From assembly GCA_046302135.1 (NCBI GenBank), contig JBKCIQ010000054.1, positions 1-50,083 on the forward strand: DNA of 50,083 nt, in the 5' to 3' direction. Below the pieces are notes generated by a model. The model saw nothing but the letters and a program-made list of their open reading frames with translations. It was not told the origin of the DNA and did no database searches. Of this stretch, positions 35,094-44,844 are shown piece by piece. The DNA is from AM-1111 sp046302135. GTDB lineage: Bacteria; Bacteroidota; Bacteroidia; B-17B0; Aurantibacillaceae. Within the stretch, counting starts at the first letter, position 1; each line of letters begins with the position of its first letter. The translations under genes were made by a program, and so were the position numbers.

Positions 35094-35792
35094 TCAAGAT
35101 TTCGATATCTTAAATTTTAATTTAAAATATTCATAAGGAATTATTACTGTGCTTAACATTCCCAAATTATAAATTGTATCCTCAATAGGTATTGTACCAA
35201 TTCTGATATTTAAAATCTCTTTAGAAGAATACCATACGATTGGCTCAGAAATAAAGGAACCAGTTAAAATTCCATTAACAAATAAAAAAGGTATTAGCGT
35301 TATAAGATAAGCGAAAAAAAACCTACTTAAATAATTCGCATTTAAAATGTATAACATAACAAAAAGTAAAATTGCAGAATAAGGAAACGTTACAGATGGA
35401 TACCACCGCGAAATATTTAAGAGTCCGGTAATTAATAAAAAAAAAGAAAACGTAATCAAAAGAGGTTTGTAAAATTTTTTGAAAAAATCTATTTTAACGT
35501 AATGGTTTAAACACTCGTAAATAAAAATACAGGCATATGGTATACAAACAAAAAAAAGACATTCTTCAATTGGTAAATTAAAAAAATAAATTCCACATAA
35601 ATATTTTGGGTTAAATCCCCAAACTCCTTTTGCTGTCTTTAATATGTCCCATGGAATAAAAACCAGCATCATAAGAAAAATAGAAAGAAATAACGGTTTC
35701 CATCGAGTATAAAATGCAACTCTTTTATCGAAACTAAGTAAGAAGGGTCCTGCAATAGAAAATAAATCTATTGACAAATACAAGAATCTCAT
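35094..35792 (-). CDS. crtYcd: lycopene beta-cyclase, fused CrtYc-CrtYd type
   Basis: The membrane protein contains two tandem lycopene-cyclase domains of about 100 residues. The first carries FIPWDILKTAKGVWGFNPKY and NLPIEECLFF; the second carries IPIEDTIYNLG. The PIEE/PIED pairs are the hallmark of the heterodimeric-type cyclase of actinobacteria, archaea and many Bacteroidota, here as one 232-residue chain with six to seven helices. It closes one or both ends of lycopene to beta-ionone rings. It overlaps crtZ by four bases and is the last gene of the carotenoid cluster. Confidence 0.9.
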   Translation of the reverse strand: MRFLYLSIDLFSIAGPFLLSFDKRVAFYTRWKPLFLSIFLMMLVFIPWDILKTAKGVWGFNPKYLCGIYFFNLPIEECLFFVCIPYACIFIYECLNHYVKIDFFKKFYKPLLITFSFFLLITGLLNISRWYPSVTFPYSAILLFVMLYILNANYLSRFFFAYLITLIPFLFVNGILTGSFISEPIVWYSSKEILNIRIGTIPIEDTIYNLGMLSTVIIPYEYFKLKFKISKS

Positions 35793-36280
35793 GATTTTGG
35801 GGGTTTCATACTCCGCATACTGTTTTTCGCTTCGACAAAATATTTAATAGGTACTATTAACATCCCGAAACATTCACCATCTTCTTTCATTAATTTTTTA
35901 TGATGAACTTTGTGTGCTTTTCTTATGGCACGTAAATATACATTGTCTGAATTTTTGAACCAACTTAACCTTCTATGTATAAAAACCTCATGTACCATAA
36001 AATAGGCAAAACCATATGCAGCAATTCCGAAACCAATTGAAACAGGAATAGGATATTCATAGATCATTCCTAGCATAATACAGAGCCAGCTTGGGACTGC
36101 AAAAATTAAAAAGAAAATATCGTTACGTTCAAAAAAGCCAAACAGCTTTGGAATTGGTTGATGATGGTCTTCATGGAAATACCACATAAAACCATGCATA
36201 ATATATTTGTGCATGAACCATGCATTAAATTCCATTAAACAAAAGGTAAATAGAAAAATAATTATTAGATAAAGTTCCAT
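35789..36280 (-). CDS. crtZ: beta-carotene 3-hydroxylase
   Basis: A di-iron membrane hydroxylase of the fatty-acid-hydroxylase superfamily. The histidine clusters are HKYIMHG and HEDHHQP near residues 24-42, HEVFIHRRLSW near 112, and HKVHHKKLM near 138. It adds the 3-hydroxyl to beta-ionone rings. The 163 residues and four hydrophobic segments fit CrtZ. It lies six bases after the cruF stop and overlaps crtYcd. Confidence 0.93.
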   Translation of the reverse strand: MELYLIIIFLFTFCLMEFNAWFMHKYIMHGFMWYFHEDHHQPIPKLFGFFERNDIFFLIFAVPSWLCIMLGMIYEYPIPVSIGFGIAAYGFAYFMVHEVFIHRRLSWFKNSDNVYLRAIRKAHKVHHKKLMKEDGECFGMLIVPIKYFVEAKNSMRSMKPPKS

Positions 36281-36286
36281 ATTATA

Positions 36287-36919
36287 TCATTTTAAAAAAT
36301 AATTTAAAACGCCGAAAAACATTGTTTGTGTTGAAAAAATTATAATTCCCGATTTAAAATTTAATTTCAGGTCTGATTTCTGAATGATCATGTTTAACAT
36401 AAATGAACTAATAAACCACATAAAATAATTTTGAACAGGAATAATATTTTTATCCCAATTCCAGAAATCAAATTTAACAGCTATAGGTTCAATTAAAAAA
36501 TCAAGACCGCACATAAGAAGTGACGACGAAACTGTCACCAACCAAACATTTTTAAATACTTTTTTAAATATTGCCCTAGAGGAGAAACAAAGTAAAAACC
36601 AATTAACGCCAATAATTAGAGGAATACGTTGAATTTTATAACCAAGAGTATGTCCGTACTCATATTTTCCAAAAAGAACTCCTGTATGTACGCCTGCCCA
36701 CTCAATTGTCCAACCACATACCATTACAATAAATGAAAGTAGAAAAAAGTGAAACCTAAAATCTCTATTAGCCCAAACATAAAAAATCATTGTTATTAGT
36801 AAATTGTAAGGAGTTAGCATTATAAAATATGGTCTTGTTGAAGAATTTAAAAGGCCAAGTACCCCAACTGTATAGAGTATAGCTAAAATTAATATGAGTA
36901 CATTATTCCTATCTTTCAT
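36287..36919 (-). CDS. cruF: carotenoid 1',2'-hydratase, CruF-like
   Basis: A 210-residue membrane protein with about six helices and the family core GWTIEWAGVHTGVLFGKYEY followed by LGYKIQRIPLIIGVNW (PF04240 carotenoid-synthesis family). CruF adds water to the terminal double bond of an acyclic psi end, giving a 1'-hydroxyl group. The gene overlaps the desaturase by four bases. Other PF04240 proteins are known, so the exact substrate is inferred from neighbours. Confidence 0.82.
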   Translation of the reverse strand: MKDRNNVLILILAILYTVGVLGLLNSSTRPYFIMLTPYNLLITMIFYVWANRDFRFHFFLLSFIVMVCGWTIEWAGVHTGVLFGKYEYGHTLGYKIQRIPLIIGVNWFLLCFSSRAIFKKVFKNVWLVTVSSSLLMCGLDFLIEPIAVKFDFWNWDKNIIPVQNYFMWFISSFMLNMIIQKSDLKLNFKSGIIIFSTQTMFFGVLNYFLK

Positions 36920-38385
36920 TTTAAAGCCGGCACAAGAGAATCTACAATTTTTGCGGATGATAATGCTAAAGGTATTCCACCTCCCGGATGTACGCTACCT
37001 CCGCAGAAATAAAGATTTTTTATCTTGCTTGTAAAGTTTGGGTGACGAAAAAAAGCAGCCATCCTACTGTTTGACGCTGTACCATAAAGAGATCCTTGAT
37101 GAGAGTTAGTTTTTGACTCAATTTTAACCGGATCTAGTATTTCTTCCGTAATAATCAATGACTCTAATTGAACGTTGAGAATTTTATTTAGTTTTTCAAT
37201 TATTGAATTACGGGCTTTTTTTATTAATTGATTCCAGTCTTGACCGATATTTGAAGGAACATTAATCATTACAAACCAATTCTCCATACCTTCCGGGGCA
37301 TCATCTTTTTTATATTTTGAGGTAATATTAATATATACGGTTGGATCATTTCCTATATTATTATTTTCAAATATTTGTATAAATTCATTTTTATAATCGC
37401 CACTGAAAAATATGTTGTGTAGTTCCAAATGCTCAAATTGCAAATTTACTCCCCAGTAAAAAATTAAGGCAGAGGAAGATCTCTCTTGAGTTAAAATTTT
37501 TTCAGGAGGAGGCTGATCCGTAAGTAATTTTTTATAGGTCGGGAAAATATCTGAATTACAAACTATCAAATCAGACATTATCTTATTTTCTCCAACTTTT
37601 ACACCTACTGCTTTATCATTTTCGACCAAAATTTTTTCAACATTAGATTTAAAAGCAAAACGAACACCTAAACTTTTTGCAAGTTCAAAAACGGAGTTGG
37701 TAATAGCATGCATACCTCCATTTGGAAAAAATGCACCTTTTGAAAATTCTAAATGTGGTATGATATTTAATATTCCCGGAGCTTTATAGGGGCTTGATCC
37801 GTTATAGGTAGCATAACGGTTGAATAATTGACGCATTTTTTCGTTTCTGAGCGAATGACTATTTGAATCATCCATCGTTTTAAAAATATCCAGAAACGGT
37901 AATTTTAAAATTGATAAAAATGTCTGAAACCTTAAATAACTACTTATTTTATGTAATGATCTTTCAATAAACAAATGTGATGTTGCATCAAAAATGAATC
38001 TGCTTTTATTAAGATGATTTCTCAATATTTTTTCTTCAACACCTGTTTTTGAAACTGCCTCTCTTATAAATTTTTCAACATCAGAGTATGCTGTCAAACT
38101 TGTCCCATCAGAATAAAAATAGTTACATATTTTATTAAGCTTAGAATATTTGAAAAAGTCTTTTGGATTTTTACCTGCAATTAAAAATAGTTCATCAACA
38201 AGTTCCGGCATAGTAAAGAGTGAAGGACCTGCATCGAACCGAAATCCATTTTTTGATAATTCAGATAATTTACCGCCGGGGTAAGAATTGGACTCGAAAA
38301 CCTGAACCTCATACCCCTTTGCGGCTAGACGAACTGCTGAGGCTAAACCTCCAATGCCTGATCCAATTACAATAGCATTTTTCAT
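36916..38385 (-). CDS. crtD: CrtI-family carotenoid desaturase, probably CrtD (1-hydroxycarotenoid 3,4-desaturase)
   Basis: An FAD-dependent desaturase of 489 residues. The dinucleotide-binding motif GSGIGGLASAVRLAAKGYEV is at residues 8-27; RFDAGPSLFTMPELVDELF near 55 and RYATYNGSSPYKAPGILNII near 190 are family features. The C-terminal signature CGGSVHPGGGIPLALSSAKI resembles CrtD (GGSVHPGxGxP) more than the phytoene desaturases. The neighbouring cruF, whose product would be the CrtD substrate, supports this. Assignment as CrtI remains possible. It is the first carotenoid gene, 10 bases after the LytTR regulator gene. Confidence 0.8.
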   Translation of the reverse strand: MKNAIVIGSGIGGLASAVRLAAKGYEVQVFESNSYPGGKLSELSKNGFRFDAGPSLFTMPELVDELFLIAGKNPKDFFKYSKLNKICNYFYSDGTSLTAYSDVEKFIREAVSKTGVEEKILRNHLNKSRFIFDATSHLFIERSLHKISSYLRFQTFLSILKLPFLDIFKTMDDSNSHSLRNEKMRQLFNRYATYNGSSPYKAPGILNIIPHLEFSKGAFFPNGGMHAITNSVFELAKSLGVRFAFKSNVEKILVENDKAVGVKVGENKIMSDLIVCNSDIFPTYKKLLTDQPPPEKILTQERSSSALIFYWGVNLQFEHLELHNIFFSGDYKNEFIQIFENNNIGNDPTVYINITSKYKKDDAPEGMENWFVMINVPSNIGQDWNQLIKKARNSIIEKLNKILNVQLESLIITEEILDPVKIESKTNSHQGSLYGTASNSRMAAFFRHPNFTSKIKNLYFCGGSVHPGGGIPLALSSAKIVDSLVPALK

Positions 38386-38395
38386 GAATTTGAAA

Positions 38396-39115
38396 TTACA
38401 GACTCATCATATCTTTTAGCTTTACAGCCTGTCTTCTAGAAATTTCAATTTGTTCGCCACCTTTTATTTTTGCCATTAGACCACCATTGAACCAAGTTTC
38501 TATTCCTTCAATCCATTTTAAATTTATGATATGTTTTCTACTGGCTCTAAAAAAAGTCTTTGGATTCAATCTTTGCTCCAGGTTGTTCAAACTCCTTAAA
38601 ATTAGGGGCCGATTATTATCAAAACAAACCCTAACATAATTTCCTTCACTTTCAAAAAGTCTTATATTAGCTAGCTTAACAAACCAACACCGCTCTCCAT
38701 CTTTAACAAAAACCTGATCATCATCTTCAAAAGGTGTTAAACTTTCCTTACGGGCAAATTCTTTTTCTTCTTTAGCCTCTAGCTTTTTAATACATTCAGA
38801 TAGCCTTGCAGGCAAAACAGGTTTCAATAAATAATCCAAAGCATTCACTTCAAAAGCTCTGATTGCGTATTCATCATAGGCGGTCACAAAAATAACCTCG
38901 GGCAATACAGAAATTTCCTCAATTAACTCAAGACCATTCTTACCAGGCATTTGAATATCAAGAAAAATTACATCAGGTTTGAGCTCATCGATTTTTGTTT
39001 TTGCCTCTTTGGCATTTTCAGCTTCTCCAATAATTTCTATCTGTTTATGCTCTGCAAGCAGACTCCGTAGTTCCTGCCTTGCAAGTCTTTCATCATCAAT
39101 TAAAAGTGCTTTCAT
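38396..39115 (-). CDS. LytTR-family response regulator
   Basis: A receiver domain at residues 1-120 (IDDERLARQELRSLL; phosphoacceptor Asp54 in VIFLDIQMPGKNG; lysine in LLKPVLPARL) joins a LytTR DNA-binding domain from about 135 (IRLFESEGNYVRVCF; RASRKHIINLKWIEGI). This is the usual partner of LytS/YehU-type kinases, here encoded immediately upstream. Its targets are unknown; the carotenoid genes start 10 bases downstream and are one candidate for cotranscription. Confidence 0.93.
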   Translation of the reverse strand: MKALLIDDERLARQELRSLLAEHKQIEIIGEAENAKEAKTKIDELKPDVIFLDIQMPGKNGLELIEEISVLPEVIFVTAYDEYAIRAFEVNALDYLLKPVLPARLSECIKKLEAKEEKEFARKESLTPFEDDDQVFVKDGERCWFVKLANIRLFESEGNYVRVCFDNNRPLILRSLNNLEQRLNPKTFFRASRKHIINLKWIEGIETWFNGGLMAKIKGGEQIEISRRQAVKLKDMMSL

Positions 39116-39204
39116 TTTGAAAATTTAAAAGGAAATAAATTTGAACTAAGTTTTTATAAAGTTAAAAAGATAAATTTAGAACCTGATAAATTTGCACCGC
39201 TATA

Positions 39205-40251
39205 TTACCGACCATCCTCTTTTTTGAACTTTGGTAAATAAATTTCCGTTACAACCTCAATTCCTGATTGATAAATATCAAATTTACTTTCAGTACCATA
39301 TAACAAATCTAATCTCTGCTTTGTGTTTTTTATACCATATCCATTCTCATTAGTAGCAGACATATTCAGTTTACCCGGGTTGGTTATTTTGATAAATAAC
39401 TTTTCATTATACACAGATGCATGTAATGTTATAGTTCCTCCATCTACAAGTTTTGAAATTCCATGCTTAATCCCGTTTTCAACAAGCGTTTGAATCATCA
39501 TAGTTGGTACCCTGAAATCTTTTAAGTTTTCAGTGATTTGAATATTATATGAAAGTCTTTTTTCAAACCTTATATGTTCCAATTCAAGGTAATCCTTTAC
39601 AATACTTAATTCATCATCAAAAGAAATAAGTTTATTTTTTTCCATTTGAAGTGTATTTCGTAGAATATTAGAAAGCATAGTAATGGCCATTTTAGCTCTT
39701 GCAGGATCTTCATCAATTAATGCTCTAATGCTGTTCATGGCGTTAAACATAAAATGCGGATTGAGTTGTGATTTGAGTTTATTCAGCTCAATTTCATTCA
39801 TTGAGAATTGAAATTTAAGATTTGATATTTCAGATTGACGGTACTTTTCAAAATAATGGAAAGAAAAATAAATTAGATTCCATAAAACAAACACAAAGCC
39901 TATATTGATAGAGTTTTGAAGAAATTCTGTTAGATTAAAATTTAATCCCTTTAAAAAAACAAATTGAAACATAAAATAATGAATCAATTCAAAAACAACA
40001 GCAAGAACCATACTTCCTGCCATAAGTAAAGGAATTTGAAAAACTAGACTTTTAGATAGCCACGAAAACTTGAGTACAATCCATCTGAACACATGGGTTA
40101 AAAATATACCAAGTATATAACTAGATAAAAAATAAAAAACAGCGCTGGAATCAATTTTATTCTTTGATAATTTGAAAAATAGTATCTGCAGTAAAATAAA
40201 TAGGGCCCATCCACCAAACTGAAAAGACCAGTACAAAAACTTTTTTCTCAT
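39205..40251 (-). CDS. LytS/YehU-type sensor histidine kinase
   Basis: Four hydrophobic segments occupy residues 1-145 and no large sensor domain is seen. A short coiled coil (about 148-170) leads into the His_kinase domain with the phosphoacceptor in QLNPHFMFNAMNSIRAL, then an ATPase domain with MIQTLVENGIKHGIS and a G-box GYGIKNTKQRLDLLYG. It probably senses a membrane or envelope signal and phosphorylates the LytTR regulator encoded 89 bases downstream. It starts 19 bases after the M61 peptidase stop on the same strand. Confidence 0.93.
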   Translation of the reverse strand: MRKKFLYWSFQFGGWALFILLQILFFKLSKNKIDSSAVFYFLSSYILGIFLTHVFRWIVLKFSWLSKSLVFQIPLLMAGSMVLAVVFELIHYFMFQFVFLKGLNFNLTEFLQNSINIGFVFVLWNLIYFSFHYFEKYRQSEISNLKFQFSMNEIELNKLKSQLNPHFMFNAMNSIRALIDEDPARAKMAITMLSNILRNTLQMEKNKLISFDDELSIVKDYLELEHIRFEKRLSYNIQITENLKDFRVPTMMIQTLVENGIKHGISKLVDGGTITLHASVYNEKLFIKITNPGKLNMSATNENGYGIKNTKQRLDLLYGTESKFDIYQSGIEVVTEIYLPKFKKEDGR

Positions 40252-40270
40252 TTTCAGTTAGCAGTTTGCA

Positions 40271-42130
40271 TTATCTGGAACCTTGTAACCACATATTCCT
40301 TATACCCAACTCCTCATCTGTTGCAAGTGGATCCGGTTGTATAACATTACGATACGTGACTTTCATTTTTCTTACTTTAGAAGATAGATTTTTAGAAACT
40401 AGTTTACCTCTTTTATCTTTCCTCAACACTTCCACATTCAGTAAATCTCCTTCTTTTGCATTTTCAATAAAATTGTAAAATAATTCACTTGCATTTTCGA
40501 GCTCAACCTTTTTACCTTGAAAGGAAACAATATAATCGCCCTCTTTATAACCCATACTTTTTCCAAACTCATTCATTTCAGCCACACTTTCAATTATTAT
40601 TTTTTTACTCTCTGCATCATATCCAATCTCAAATCCTCCTAAGGTAATTTCATCTTCAACAAGTTTACTATCATATTTTATTCCTACCATTCTAAATACA
40701 TCTTTAAATGGTAATTTCTTATTTCCTGATACGTGCTCATTCAAGAATTTTCTTATTTCCGGATAGGTTAAACTTTCGATAACATTAAATAACTGTTCAT
40801 CATTAAATGAATTATTCTTACCGTATTTTTTTGATAAATCGGAGATCAGCATACGGTTGTTATATTTACCTGCCGAATAATGATTAAGCAATATATCAAG
40901 GCACAATGATATCAATGCTCCTTTTTCATAAACATTTCCATATTGAGATTTATAATCTTTAAGACAGCCCCTACTCATTTTAGTAAAAGAAAGTGTGTCG
41001 TTAAAATAATCTTCTGCGGTTAAAGTTTTCTCACGAATTACCTCAAAAAAAGTATCCCAATCAATAATTCCATTCATAACTTGTACATGATGCGCCGCGT
41101 ACTCAGTCATTCCTTCATAAAGCCATAAATGCATAGACATTTTAGGATTAGAAAAATCAAAGTTTCCAATTTCTTCTGAATGAATATTCAGGGGAGTAAC
41201 AATATGGAAAAATTCATGAGCCGCAACATCTTTTACTGTCTGACTAATCAAATTTGAATCTGATTCAAATAGAACATACATAGATGAGTAAGAATGTTCA
41301 AGAGCACCGGTACTACCAGACTTTGTAATTGAATCTGTAAAAAAGAAAAGAAAGGCATATTTATTTACAGGTAATTTTCCGCCCAAATAATTTTTGTGCG
41401 CATTAAGAATCTCAGAAATGTTTTTTGCAATAAAAGATGAAGTAATTTTTTTATTTGGCGACACAACTGAAATTAATATCTCCGTTCCGGAAATGTCAAT
41501 TTTTGTGGTGTCCGGTAATGCATAAAGGATAGGTGAATCAACAAGCTCATGATAACTTTCGGTAATCAATAAATCTTTTTTGGGCCCAATTTTAAGGTTT
41601 GCAATACCCGTTGAAGGATAAAAATTTTCAGGTTTTGTAATTTCAATCTCAAATGGTAATTTTTCTAACCCACTGAAAAAACCAAATACCCCCTGATTAT
41701 TAAGAACGAAGTGCTTTTTAAAATCAAATTTTGTACCGGCAGGTTCAAAGATTACTTCGCCTGTATCATTCGTATCCCAAGAATCTTCTACAACGTAAGA
41801 TATTTCGGAAATTTTAGACCCATCAGCAATTTTGTACCGATTTATATCTATTTTTTCAAAAGAAATTTTATTGTTGTTTTTATCTCTAACTGAAAAATTT
41901 TTAACGAAACGCCCAAAATCGTATACACTATAGGTTCCGGGGACCATCGCAGGAAAGCAAAAGAAAACAGACTGTTGTTTTAAATTAGGAACCTTTAGCA
42001 GAACTTTTAGCTCATCGTTTTTTGAATCATTTAAGTCTACATAGTATTTGTATGAATTCTGAGATTGAAGACTGAAAAAAGAGCTCACAAATAAAGAGCA
42101 TATAATAAAACAGAAAAATATATTTTTCAT
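40271..42130 (-). CDS. M61-family (glycyl aminopeptidase-like) exported metallopeptidase with PDZ domain
   Basis: The catalytic core has AAHEFFHIVTPLNIHSEEIG (HExxH near residue 290) and a downstream MHLWLYEGMTEYAAHH supplying the third ligand. The N-terminal domain carries FCFPAMVPGTYSVYDFGRF, a typical M61 sequence, and the C-terminal PDZ-like part has KEGDYIVSFQGKKVELE. The ATG at 42130 is followed at once by a signal peptide and is preferred over the in-frame ATG at 42160, which would bury it. The length is 619 residues. It is probably periplasmic or surface-attached. It is divergent from the TonB-dependent receptor gene. Confidence 0.88.
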   Translation of the reverse strand: MKNIFFCFIICSLFVSSFFSLQSQNSYKYYVDLNDSKNDELKVLLKVPNLKQQSVFFCFPAMVPGTYSVYDFGRFVKNFSVRDKNNNKISFEKIDINRYKIADGSKISEISYVVEDSWDTNDTGEVIFEPAGTKFDFKKHFVLNNQGVFGFFSGLEKLPFEIEITKPENFYPSTGIANLKIGPKKDLLITESYHELVDSPILYALPDTTKIDISGTEILISVVSPNKKITSSFIAKNISEILNAHKNYLGGKLPVNKYAFLFFFTDSITKSGSTGALEHSYSSMYVLFESDSNLISQTVKDVAAHEFFHIVTPLNIHSEEIGNFDFSNPKMSMHLWLYEGMTEYAAHHVQVMNGIIDWDTFFEVIREKTLTAEDYFNDTLSFTKMSRGCLKDYKSQYGNVYEKGALISLCLDILLNHYSAGKYNNRMLISDLSKKYGKNNSFNDEQLFNVIESLTYPEIRKFLNEHVSGNKKLPFKDVFRMVGIKYDSKLVEDEITLGGFEIGYDAESKKIIIESVAEMNEFGKSMGYKEGDYIVSFQGKKVELENASELFYNFIENAKEGDLLNVEVLRKDKRGKLVSKNLSSKVRKMKVTYRNVIQPDPLATDEELGIRNMWLQGSR

Positions 42131-42226
42131 TTGAAAATTTTCAATTACAAAATTCGACATTTTTCACATACAAAAACACGATTAAATTTATTTATACAGC
42201 TTTTATAACTTTAACCTCTACAAGTT

Positions 42227-42234
42227 TAACTTTG
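42227..42234 (+). promoter_or_regulatory. candidate -7 element for the TonB-dependent receptor gene
   Basis: TAACTTTG matches TAnnTTTG exactly, 55 bases before the ATG at 42290. A TTTT tract 22 bases upstream could stand in for the -33 box. Confidence 0.5.
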
Positions 42235-42289
42235 CACATCTTTAATCTACAATAATGGTGCAACATTTTCGTTATCTGAGTTGAATAAA

Positions 42290-44818
42290 ATGTACAGATT
42301 AATATCATGCATATCTATTTTATTACTATTTCAAATAACCTTGATTTATAGCCAAAATGCTAAACTGTCAGGAAAGGTTAAAACTCAGTCTAATAAGCCT
42401 GCAATTGGACTCACGCTAGTCGTTTTAGAAGATTTCACGTTTCAAACATCTACCGATAGCACCGGATCTTTTTTACTTAATGTTCCCGCTGAAAAAAAAA
42501 TAAGTATAAAATTAACCGGACTAGGCTTCGTTGACACAATAGTCCGACTTTATTTTAAAGAAAACGAAATTAAAAAAATAGATTTTGAAATTACCGATAA
42601 AAAAGAGCTCATTGCAGTTAATGTTGAAAATTGGGGTAATACAGGATTTGATATGGATCCTGCGAGAGTAACCTTTATTCCTGGAGCCACAGACATTAGT
42701 ACGCTTTTAAAAGGAATGTTAGGTACATCTTCAAGCAACGAACTAAGTACTGGATACAATGTTAGAGGTGGAAATTATGATGAAAATTTGGTTTATGTAA
42801 ATGACATTGAAGTTTACAGACCATTTCTTGCGAGATCAGGAGCAAGTGAAGGTCTAAGTTTTGCGAATGTAGAAATGGTGAAAAATCTTACATTCTCGCC
42901 TGGTGGATTCGAAGCAAAGTATGGCGATAGAATGTCTTCAGTGTTAGATATTTTTTACAAAAAGCCCAAATCATTTTCAGCCTCTTCATTCGTTAGCATG
43001 ATGGGGGCTAATGCCAACGCAGAAGGAAGAAGTGCAAATGGTTTATTGGGCTGGATGGTTGGTGCCAGATATAAAACCAATCAGTATTTGTTAAGAACCT
43101 TGGATGTTCAGGGAGATTATCGCCCAAAATTTTATGACATTCAGGCATTTTTGAATTTTGATTTCACTGAATCTTTTCAATTGGAGTATTTATCAAGCGT
43201 TGCTGTAAACGATTACCAAGTAATACCTTCTAGCAGAGAAACAAGATTCGGAACAATAAATGAGGCCTATAGTTTCAAAGTTTATTTTGATGGAAAGGAA
43301 CAAAGTAAATTCCAAACCATTTTTAATGCTATAAGCGCCACATTTAAGCCTCTTAAAGGTTCAAAAAAAGACAGTCTTAAATTAAAGCTTATTGCTTCCA
43401 ACTACAACACAAGAGAGGAAGAACACTTTACTGTAATGGGGCAATATTACATTGATCAGCTTGAAACCGATTTCGGTGATCCTGATTTTGGAAATGTTGC
43501 TTTTAACCGTGGCATTGGCACACTAATCAATCATGGAAGAAATGATTTAACGGCAAACGTTAGTAATTTGGAACATAAAGGTAAATGGATGACAGGACGT
43601 AATCAACTATTATGGGGAATAAGATTTCAAAATGAATTGATTAATGATAGAATCAGTGAATGGAAATATCTCGATTCTGCAGGATATTCTTTACCTCAGG
43701 GAAATATGACAATAATTGAACTGCAAGATGTAGTTAAAAACAAAATCAGTCTTAGTAGTAACAGAATTATGGGTTATGCCGAATATATTTTAAACAAAAA
43801 ATTAAAAGACACTTCTGACCTTTCATTAACAGGAGGGATAAGAAGTAATTACTGGACCTTTAATAATCAAAATGTTATTTCACCAAGGGTAACTTTGGCA
43901 TGGAGACCGAACTGGAAAAAACTAGGCAACAATATGCTTGTTTTTAAAGCTTCCGCCGGTTATTACTATCAGCCTCCATTTTACAGAGAATTTAGGGATT
44001 TTGAAGGTAAGATCAACAATGACATTCGTGCACAGCAATCAATTCATTATACACTTACCGCCGATTACAATTTGAAAATATGGAATAGAAATTTTAAAAT
44101 GGTTGGGGCTTTATATTATAAACAACTTAATAATTTAATTCCTTATGAAATAGACAATGTAAGAATTAGGTATTATGCCAAAAATAATGCAGTTGGCTAC
44201 GCTACCGGTTTTGATTTCAGAATGAATGGAGAATTTGTAAAAGATATTGAGTCCTGGATCAGTTTAAGTGTTATGCAAACCAGAGAAAATCTTTTAAACG
44301 ATTTTTATTACCGCTATTATGACTCATTAGGTAACCCTTGGTACAAAGGATACAGTGTTATTCCGGTTGCTGACTCGATAAAATACACACCCGGTTACAT
44401 ACCAAGGCCAACAGATCAGCGTGTGAGTGTTTCAGTTTTTTTTCAGGATTATTTAAAAAACATTAAAACCTGCAGAGTTCACATGCTTAATACTTTTGGA
44501 TCATCTCTTCCTTTCGGCCCACCTACAAGAGACAGAGTAAGTGATACGCTCAGAATGCCGGGGTTCTGGAGAATAGACTGCGGTTTCTCTTATATGATTA
44601 GAAAAGAATTAAGTAAAGATGAATTATACAATCTAAATCAACCTAGAAAATTTCAATGGCTGAAATCTGCTTGGTTAAGTCTCGAGATATTGAATTTAAC
44701 TGCTAGACAAAATGTAATTTCATACATTTGGGTGAGAGATGTAACGAACCGTACTTACGCCATCCCAAATTTTTTAACCAACAGACAAATCAACCTTAAA
44801 CTTCAGCTTAAGTTTTAA
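42290..44818 (+). CDS. TonB-dependent outer-membrane receptor with N-terminal carboxypeptidase-like domain
   Basis: A signal peptide (ending near IYSQ) is followed by a carboxypeptidase-D-regulatory-like domain at about residues 25-110 (AKLSGKVKTQSNKPAIGL). A plug domain comes next (ELSTGYNVRGGNYDENLVYV; EVYRPFLARS), then a long beta-barrel ending in aromatic NRQINLKLQLKF. It should import a ligand across the outer membrane with TonB energy. No SusD partner is adjacent, so it is not a typical polysaccharide-uptake pair, and the ligand is unknown. ATG at 42290 is preferred over the TTG at 42281. A TAACTTTG element is present upstream. The 842 residues are normal for the class. Confidence 0.93.
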   Translation: MYRLISCISILLLFQITLIYSQNAKLSGKVKTQSNKPAIGLTLVVLEDFTFQTSTDSTGSFLLNVPAEKKISIKLTGLGFVDTIVRLYFKENEIKKIDFEITDKKELIAVNVENWGNTGFDMDPARVTFIPGATDISTLLKGMLGTSSSNELSTGYNVRGGNYDENLVYVNDIEVYRPFLARSGASEGLSFANVEMVKNLTFSPGGFEAKYGDRMSSVLDIFYKKPKSFSASSFVSMMGANANAEGRSANGLLGWMVGARYKTNQYLLRTLDVQGDYRPKFYDIQAFLNFDFTESFQLEYLSSVAVNDYQVIPSSRETRFGTINEAYSFKVYFDGKEQSKFQTIFNAISATFKPLKGSKKDSLKLKLIASNYNTREEEHFTVMGQYYIDQLETDFGDPDFGNVAFNRGIGTLINHGRNDLTANVSNLEHKGKWMTGRNQLLWGIRFQNELINDRISEWKYLDSAGYSLPQGNMTIIELQDVVKNKISLSSNRIMGYAEYILNKKLKDTSDLSLTGGIRSNYWTFNNQNVISPRVTLAWRPNWKKLGNNMLVFKASAGYYYQPPFYREFRDFEGKINNDIRAQQSIHYTLTADYNLKIWNRNFKMVGALYYKQLNNLIPYEIDNVRIRYYAKNNAVGYATGFDFRMNGEFVKDIESWISLSVMQTRENLLNDFYYRYYDSLGNPWYKGYSVIPVADSIKYTPGYIPRPTDQRVSVSVFFQDYLKNIKTCRVHMLNTFGSSLPFGPPTRDRVSDTLRMPGFWRIDCGFSYMIRKELSKDELYNLNQPRKFQWLKSAWLSLEILNLTARQNVISYIWVRDVTNRTYAIPNFLTNRQINLKLQLKF

Positions 44819-44821
44819 AGA

Positions 44822-44844
44822 GATTAATTTTTAATCAGTTTTTT
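44822..44844 (+). terminator. possible terminator after the TonB-dependent receptor gene
   Basis: GATTAA and TTAATC pair around TTT, followed after two bases by six T. It starts four bases past the stop at 44818 and overlaps the 3' end of the convergent gene. The stem is weak. Confidence 0.35.

Noticed and set aside
35018..35113. Small plus-strand frame of 31 codons in the radC-crtYcd gap
   Set aside because: It runs into the 3' end of crtYcd on the other strand, has no recognisable product and is better explained by palindromes and chance.
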